Assembly (NCBI GenBank): GCA_021823385.1 | Contig: JAKAOC010000061.1 | Location: 1-9,171, forward strand | Direction of reading: 5' to 3' | From: Actinomycetes bacterium | GTDB lineage: Bacteria; Actinomycetota; Acidimicrobiia; Acidimicrobiales; Acidimicrobiaceae | Length of the DNA: 9,171 nucleotides | Shown: one piece after another, positions 5,485 through 9,171 of the stretch | Numbering within the stretch: the first letter of the stretch is position 1 | How the letters are laid out: each line of letters opens with the position of its first letter | Program-made: the position numbers and the translations under genes | The notes under the pieces: generated by a model | The model's input: only the letters and a program-made list of their open reading frames with translations | What the model was told of the DNA's origin: nothing | Database searches by the model: none

Positions 5485-8400
5485 TCTACCATCGAGCGCA
5501 GGCTGCGGGTGGCAACCACCAGCATCGCCAAGAGGTCGCTCTCGCTCCTGCCGCTTCGCTCCGGGGCCTCCTCAGAGCCCAGCCAACCCGCGATCTTGGT
5601 GGATCCGAACTCTTGGTATCGCTCGAGGCGCTTGGCTCCGCCCTGCTTCATCACTCGGCGGAAGGCCAGCGTGTGCACCGAGTCGATATCGTCGCGAATG
5701 GCGATGCGGACCTGGCGCTCCCAGGTGGTGGCGCGCGGCAGATGCCTGGCCACCACCAGCAGGTCGGGAACAGCGAGTGCCTCGCCCACCTCGAAGTAGG
5801 ACTTGGCCACACCCGCCAGACCGGCATCCGGGTAGGCACCGGCAAGTGAAATCACCTCCATGGTGGGTACCGCCAGTCCGGCCTGGCTGGCCAGGTCGAA
5901 GAGCGGGCTGTCGCCCAGCTCGGCCATCCCGGCTTGATAGCGGGCCAGGTACCGCGGGGTGAGCACCGAAGAGAAGCGGGCGACCAGCTCGCTCGCGGCG
6001 CTCCGGTAGTGCTCGAGGTCGAGCTTGGCGGCACGCTCGGGGTCGCGCATGAGCCACCGGGTGGCACGCTCATGGAAGCGGGCGGTCTGCAGGAAGCCAT
6101 TCATCAGAGCCTCGAAAGGCAGGGTCCTGTCGGCCATGATCTCCCGCAGCTTGGCGGAGCTGCCGAAGATTGCGTCTGCGGTGAAGAAGCACTTGGCCAC
6201 CTCGAAAAGCGAGAGTCCCGACTCCTCCACGCTTCTCATGAGATAAGTCGGCCCCAGCATGTTGAGGATCTCGTTGGCGACGTAATTGGAGACGAGCTGG
6301 GGCCAGAGGGGATGCGAGGAGGCTTCGCTCGCGATGCGGGGAAGCAGCTCGGCCGGGAAGTACTTGAGGCTCTCACTCGAAAGAAGCTCCGCCTCCGCCG
6401 CATTCGAGGCGACCAGTTCCGACTTCGCCCTCAGCTTCTCGTACGCCAGCAGCACCGATAGTTCGGGCCGTGTCAGGTCGTATCCAGCGACTATCTGGTC
6501 GGCGGATGGGATGAACTCCACCGCCCGGTCGAGGCCGGCCTTCTCCTCCAGCATGGTGACGAACTCGGCGTAGGTACCGCGCATCTCGGCGAACTCGGCG
6601 GAGGCCATGGAGAGCGCCCAGTTCTGCCAGGTGTTGTCCGCGAGCACAAGATTCTCCACCTCGCCGGTTAGCGCATTTAGCAGCTTGTCGCGGTCCAGTC
6701 CGGCCAGCCCGGAGGAGTGCTGATAGAGGATCTTCAGGTTCACCTCGTGGTCGGAGGTGTCGACGCCTGCCGAGTTGTCGATGGCATCGGTGTTGACGAG
6801 GATTCCGAGCTGCGACAGCTCGACCCGGGCAAGTTGGGAGAGGCCGAGGTTGCCGCCCTCGCCGATCACCTTGGCCCGCACTTGGTTGGCGGCAATGCGC
6901 AGAGCGTCGTTGGTCTTGTCGCCGATGTCGGCGTTTGTCTCGGTGCTGGCCCGGAAATAGGTTCCGATCCCGCCGTTCCAAAGAAGGTCGACCGGCGCCG
7001 AAAGAATCGCCCTCATCACCTCGATTGGCGAGTAGCTGCGCGCCTCCACGCCAATGGCGCGGGCAGCCTCTTCGGAGAGCTGGATGGACTTTACCGAGCG
7101 CTTGAAGACCCCGCCGCCCGCCGAGACGAGGGAGGTGTCGTAATCTTCCCATGACGATCGTGGCAGGTCGAAGAGCCGCTTGCGCTCCGCCCAGGAAGTG
7201 GCCGGGTCGGGGTTTGGGTCCAGGAAGATGTGGCGGTGGTCGAAGGCGGCGACCAGACGCATCGACTTGGAAAGGAGCATCCCGTTGCCGAAGACATCCC
7301 CACTCATGTCCCCGACTCCCACCACGGTGATCGGATCGATCTCCGGGTCGATGCCGATCGAGGCGAAGTGATGGCGCACGGAGATCCAGGCGCCCTTGGC
7401 GGTGATACCAATCGCCTTGTGGTCGTATCCGGCCGAGCCGCCAGAAGCGAAGGCGTCACCCAACCAGAAATCGTTGACGAGCGCGATGGCGTTCGCGCGG
7501 TCGGAGAAGGTGGCCGTCCCCTTGTCGGCCGCCACCACCAGGTACGGGTCCTCGCCGTCATAGACGGGGCCGATGGCTGGATGGATCACCTGGCCCTTGA
7601 CAATGTTGTCCGTAATTGAGAGAAGAGATGAGATATAGGCGTCGTAACAGCGCTTGACGGTGGCGTCGTCGTTGGCCAAGGTGCGCAGCACGAAGCCGCC
7701 CTTGGCGCCGTGGGGGACGATGACCGCGTTCTTCACCGCTTGGGCCTTCATGAGCCCCAGGATCTCGGTGCGGTAGTCGTCCTTTCGGTCCGAGTAGCGG
7801 ATCCCACCTCGGGCAACCAGCGAGGAGCGCAGGTGAATCCCCTCCACGATGGGGGCGAAGACGTAGGCCTCCACAGCCGGCACCGGTTCGGGCAGGCCGG
7901 GGACCTCGGAGGAATCGAGTTTAATAACCACCGGCTCCTCCACCGAGGAGCGCACGTAGAGATTCGTGCGCAGCACGGCCTGGATCACCCGCACCAGCAG
8001 CCTGAAAAACTGGTCGTGCTCGAGGGTCTGAACCTGATCGACCAGCGCGTGAGCCCGCGCCACGGCCTCCTCTGCTTCCTCCTGGGTTGCGGTCTTTTGC
8101 TCGAACCGGACGGCGAAAAGGTCGACCAGGGCCCTGGCAACCTCGGGATAGGCGGCGATGGTGTCGAGCGCGACCCCCGGGGAGAAGCCGGCGGCGGTGA
8201 AGCGCTGATAGTTGGCGAGCGTGCGGAGCAGCAGGACCCCATAGGTGTCAACGCCGGCCGTGAGTACCAGCGAGTTGACCAGGTCCGCGTCGAGCTCACC
8301 AAGGAAAACCTCGGAGAAGGTGGCGGCGAAGCGTGAGAGGTACTCCTGGCTCACCTCCGTAACCGAGCTCCCGAGCTCCACTCCGAGGTCGTATAGCCAT

Positions 8401-9171
8401 ATGGGGCTGCCGTTCTCCGGAGATGCCAGCTGGTACGGCACCTCCTCGAGAACCGAGAGGCCGAAGGTCTCGACCAGCGGCAGCAGTGCGGAGAGCTTCT
8501 GCTTCTGGCCGGTGTGGATGATCCTGAGCCGGATGGCCCCGGAGTCCGCCGCTATGGAGGCAATGGGCCGGCGACCCTTCTCGGTGGTGAAACCGACCCA
8601 GATGCCCTCGCCGGCCAGCGCGGACTCGATCCTCTGGACGTCGTCTGCCCCGACTTCAGCGCTGTAGTCGTTCTGGAAGGTGGAGTCGAAGGTGTATTCG
8701 TAGCGGGGGCAAAGCTGGGCGGCGGGCTCCTCGCCCAGCCTCTCGGTAAGCTCGGCTTCGAGCCGGTCCAGCCAGGTGCGGGCTTCGCTCTCGGAGATCT
8801 CGCTCACAAGAGCTACAAGCTCAGCCCCACTGAGCCCGCCCGCGGCGAGGGCTATGTCCACATCTACGCGAGCGGAACCGGCATCTATATGGGCCTCGCG
8901 CGCCTGCACTGTGCAATCGGCGCAGCGCGCGGCCACACCGGCACGGATCCGCCTGTCCATGCCGGTGTGGTAGCGGATTGTGGGAATGTAGGCGTAGACG
9001 CGCACCGCCCGGGCGGAGTTCATGGCAGAGGCGTATACGGCGATTTGGTTGGTCTCCCGGGCCAGCAGGAGAGCGGAGATCCCCTCGTAAAGATGGTCCT
9101 GGGGCACCAGCGCCAACTCGATGGCCGGCACCATGTGAAGGACTTCGTCGAGCTCGCGGTAGCTGTAGCTC
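5475..9171 (-). CDS. gdh: Large NAD-specific glutamate dehydrogenase, 3' part (5' end outside window)
   Basis: Catalyses L-glutamate + NAD+ to 2-oxoglutarate, ammonia and NADH in the cytosol, mainly in the catabolic direction. The frame is open to the window edge: codons before the Met at 9132-9134 read SYSYRELDEVLH, so that Met is internal. About 1231 residues are visible; the family is about 1600 long (for example the mycobacterial enzyme), so roughly the first 370 residues, part of the N-terminal regulatory region, are missing. The catalytic core is intact: ARGGIRYSDRKDDYRTE then KAQAVKNAV and PHGAKGGF (7691-7814) with lysines at 7746-7748 and 7701-7703; SAGYDHKAIG with the catalytic Asp at 7422-7424; a dinucleotide-binding glycine motif VGVGDMSGDVFGNGM (about 7278-7325); GGIGTYFRAST; and GEGGNLGLSQLAR and NTDAIDNSAGVD, followed by a helical C-terminal region. 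Homologues in mycobacteria and corynebacteria are inhibited by the FHA protein GarA/OdhI; nothing here shows whether that applies. It converges with ogt. Confidence 0.96.
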   Translation of the reverse strand, partial: SYSYRELDEVLHMVPAIELALVPQDHLYEGISALLLARETNQIAVYASAMNSARAVRVYAYIPTIRYHTGMDRRIRAGVAARCADCTVQAREAHIDAGSARVDVDIALAAGGLSGAELVALVSEISESEARTWLDRLEAELTERLGEEPAAQLCPRYEYTFDSTFQNDYSAEVGADDVQRIESALAGEGIWVGFTTEKGRRPIASIAADSGAIRLRIIHTGQKQKLSALLPLVETFGLSVLEEVPYQLASPENGSPIWLYDLGVELGSSVTEVSQEYLSRFAATFSEVFLGELDADLVNSLVLTAGVDTYGVLLLRTLANYQRFTAAGFSPGVALDTIAAYPEVARALVDLFAVRFEQKTATQEEAEEAVARAHALVDQVQTLEHDQFFRLLVRVIQAVLRTNLYVRSSVEEPVVIKLDSSEVPGLPEPVPAVEAYVFAPIVEGIHLRSSLVARGGIRYSDRKDDYRTEILGLMKAQAVKNAVIVPHGAKGGFVLRTLANDDATVKRCYDAYISSLLSITDNIVKGQVIHPAIGPVYDGEDPYLVVAADKGTATFSDRANAIALVNDFWLGDAFASGGSAGYDHKAIGITAKGAWISVRHHFASIGIDPEIDPITVVGVGDMSGDVFGNGMLLSKSMRLVAAFDHRHIFLDPNPDPATSWAERKRLFDLPRSSWEDYDTSLVSAGGGVFKRSVKSIQLSEEAARAIGVEARSYSPIEVMRAILSAPVDLLWNGGIGTYFRASTETNADIGDKTNDALRIAANQVRAKVIGEGGNLGLSQLARVELSQLGILVNTDAIDNSAGVDTSDHEVNLKILYQHSSGLAGLDRDKLLNALTGEVENLVLADNTWQNWALSMASAEFAEMRGTYAEFVTMLEEKAGLDRAVEFIPSADQIVAGYDLTRPELSVLLAYEKLRAKSELVASNAAEAELLSSESLKYFPAELLPRIASEASSHPLWPQLVSNYVANEILNMLGPTYLMRSVEESGLSLFEVAKCFFTADAIFGSSAKLREIMADRTLPFEALMNGFLQTARFHERATRWLMRDPERAAKLDLEHYRSAASELVARFSSVLTPRYLARYQAGMAELGDSPLFDLASQAGLAVPTMEVISLAGAYPDAGLAGVAKSYFEVGEALAVPDLLVVARHLPRATTWERQVRIAIRDDIDSVHTLAFRRVMKQGGAKRLERYQEFGSTKIAGWLGSEEAPERSGRSESDLLAMLVVATRSLRSMVESS

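Noticed and set aside
6373..7152. Minus-strand 259-codon frame inside gdh
   Set aside because: It is an out-of-phase shadow of the glutamate dehydrogenase gene, with Arg-rich low-complexity translation and no family signature.

Overview
The window is a GC-rich bacterial chromosome segment carrying housekeeping metabolism. It holds five complete genes in full (four on the minus strand, one on the plus strand), the 5' end of a sixth minus-strand gene at the left edge, and the 3' three-quarters of a very large NAD-dependent glutamate dehydrogenase at the right edge. I see no tRNA, rRNA, CRISPR array, insertion sequence, prophage or defence gene. The gene content (an approx. 180-kDa-class glutamate dehydrogenase, and a threonylcarbamoyl-AMP synthase gene followed by glyA and then what looks like a membrane protein start) suggests an actinobacterium (Actinomycetota), possibly an uncultured lineage. 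That placement is an inference from gene types and remembered gene order, not from a search.

Layout from left to right: a 47-base minus-strand gene start (hydrophobic N-terminus, possibly WecA/Rfe-like); glyA (serine hydroxymethyltransferase) 29 nt upstream of it; a 636-nt stretch with no convincing gene; then tsaC (threonylcarbamoyl-AMP synthase), which follows a split-barrel flavin-binding protein gene (PPOX family) with only 5 nt between them, so these two are probably one transcript. Upstream of that pair is a cysteine-synthase-like PLP enzyme. A 300-nt divergent intergenic region separates it from ogt (methylated-DNA-protein cysteine methyltransferase), the only plus-strand gene. ogt converges on the glutamate dehydrogenase gene, which is still open in frame at the right edge.

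Functionally, glyA (serine to glycine plus one-carbon units), the cysteine-synthase-like enzyme (from activated serine) and glutamate dehydrogenase (glutamate to 2-oxoglutarate plus ammonia) belong to central amino-acid metabolism. TsaC works in tRNA t6A modification and Ogt in DNA alkylation repair. They look like ordinary neighbours rather than one pathway. I found no new biological system. The points worth a second look are an extra loop of about eight residues in the SHMT next to its PLP lysine, the unexplained 636-nt gap, substrate-loop variants in the cysteine-synthase-like enzyme, and the tight pairing of tsaC with a flavoprotein of unknown role.
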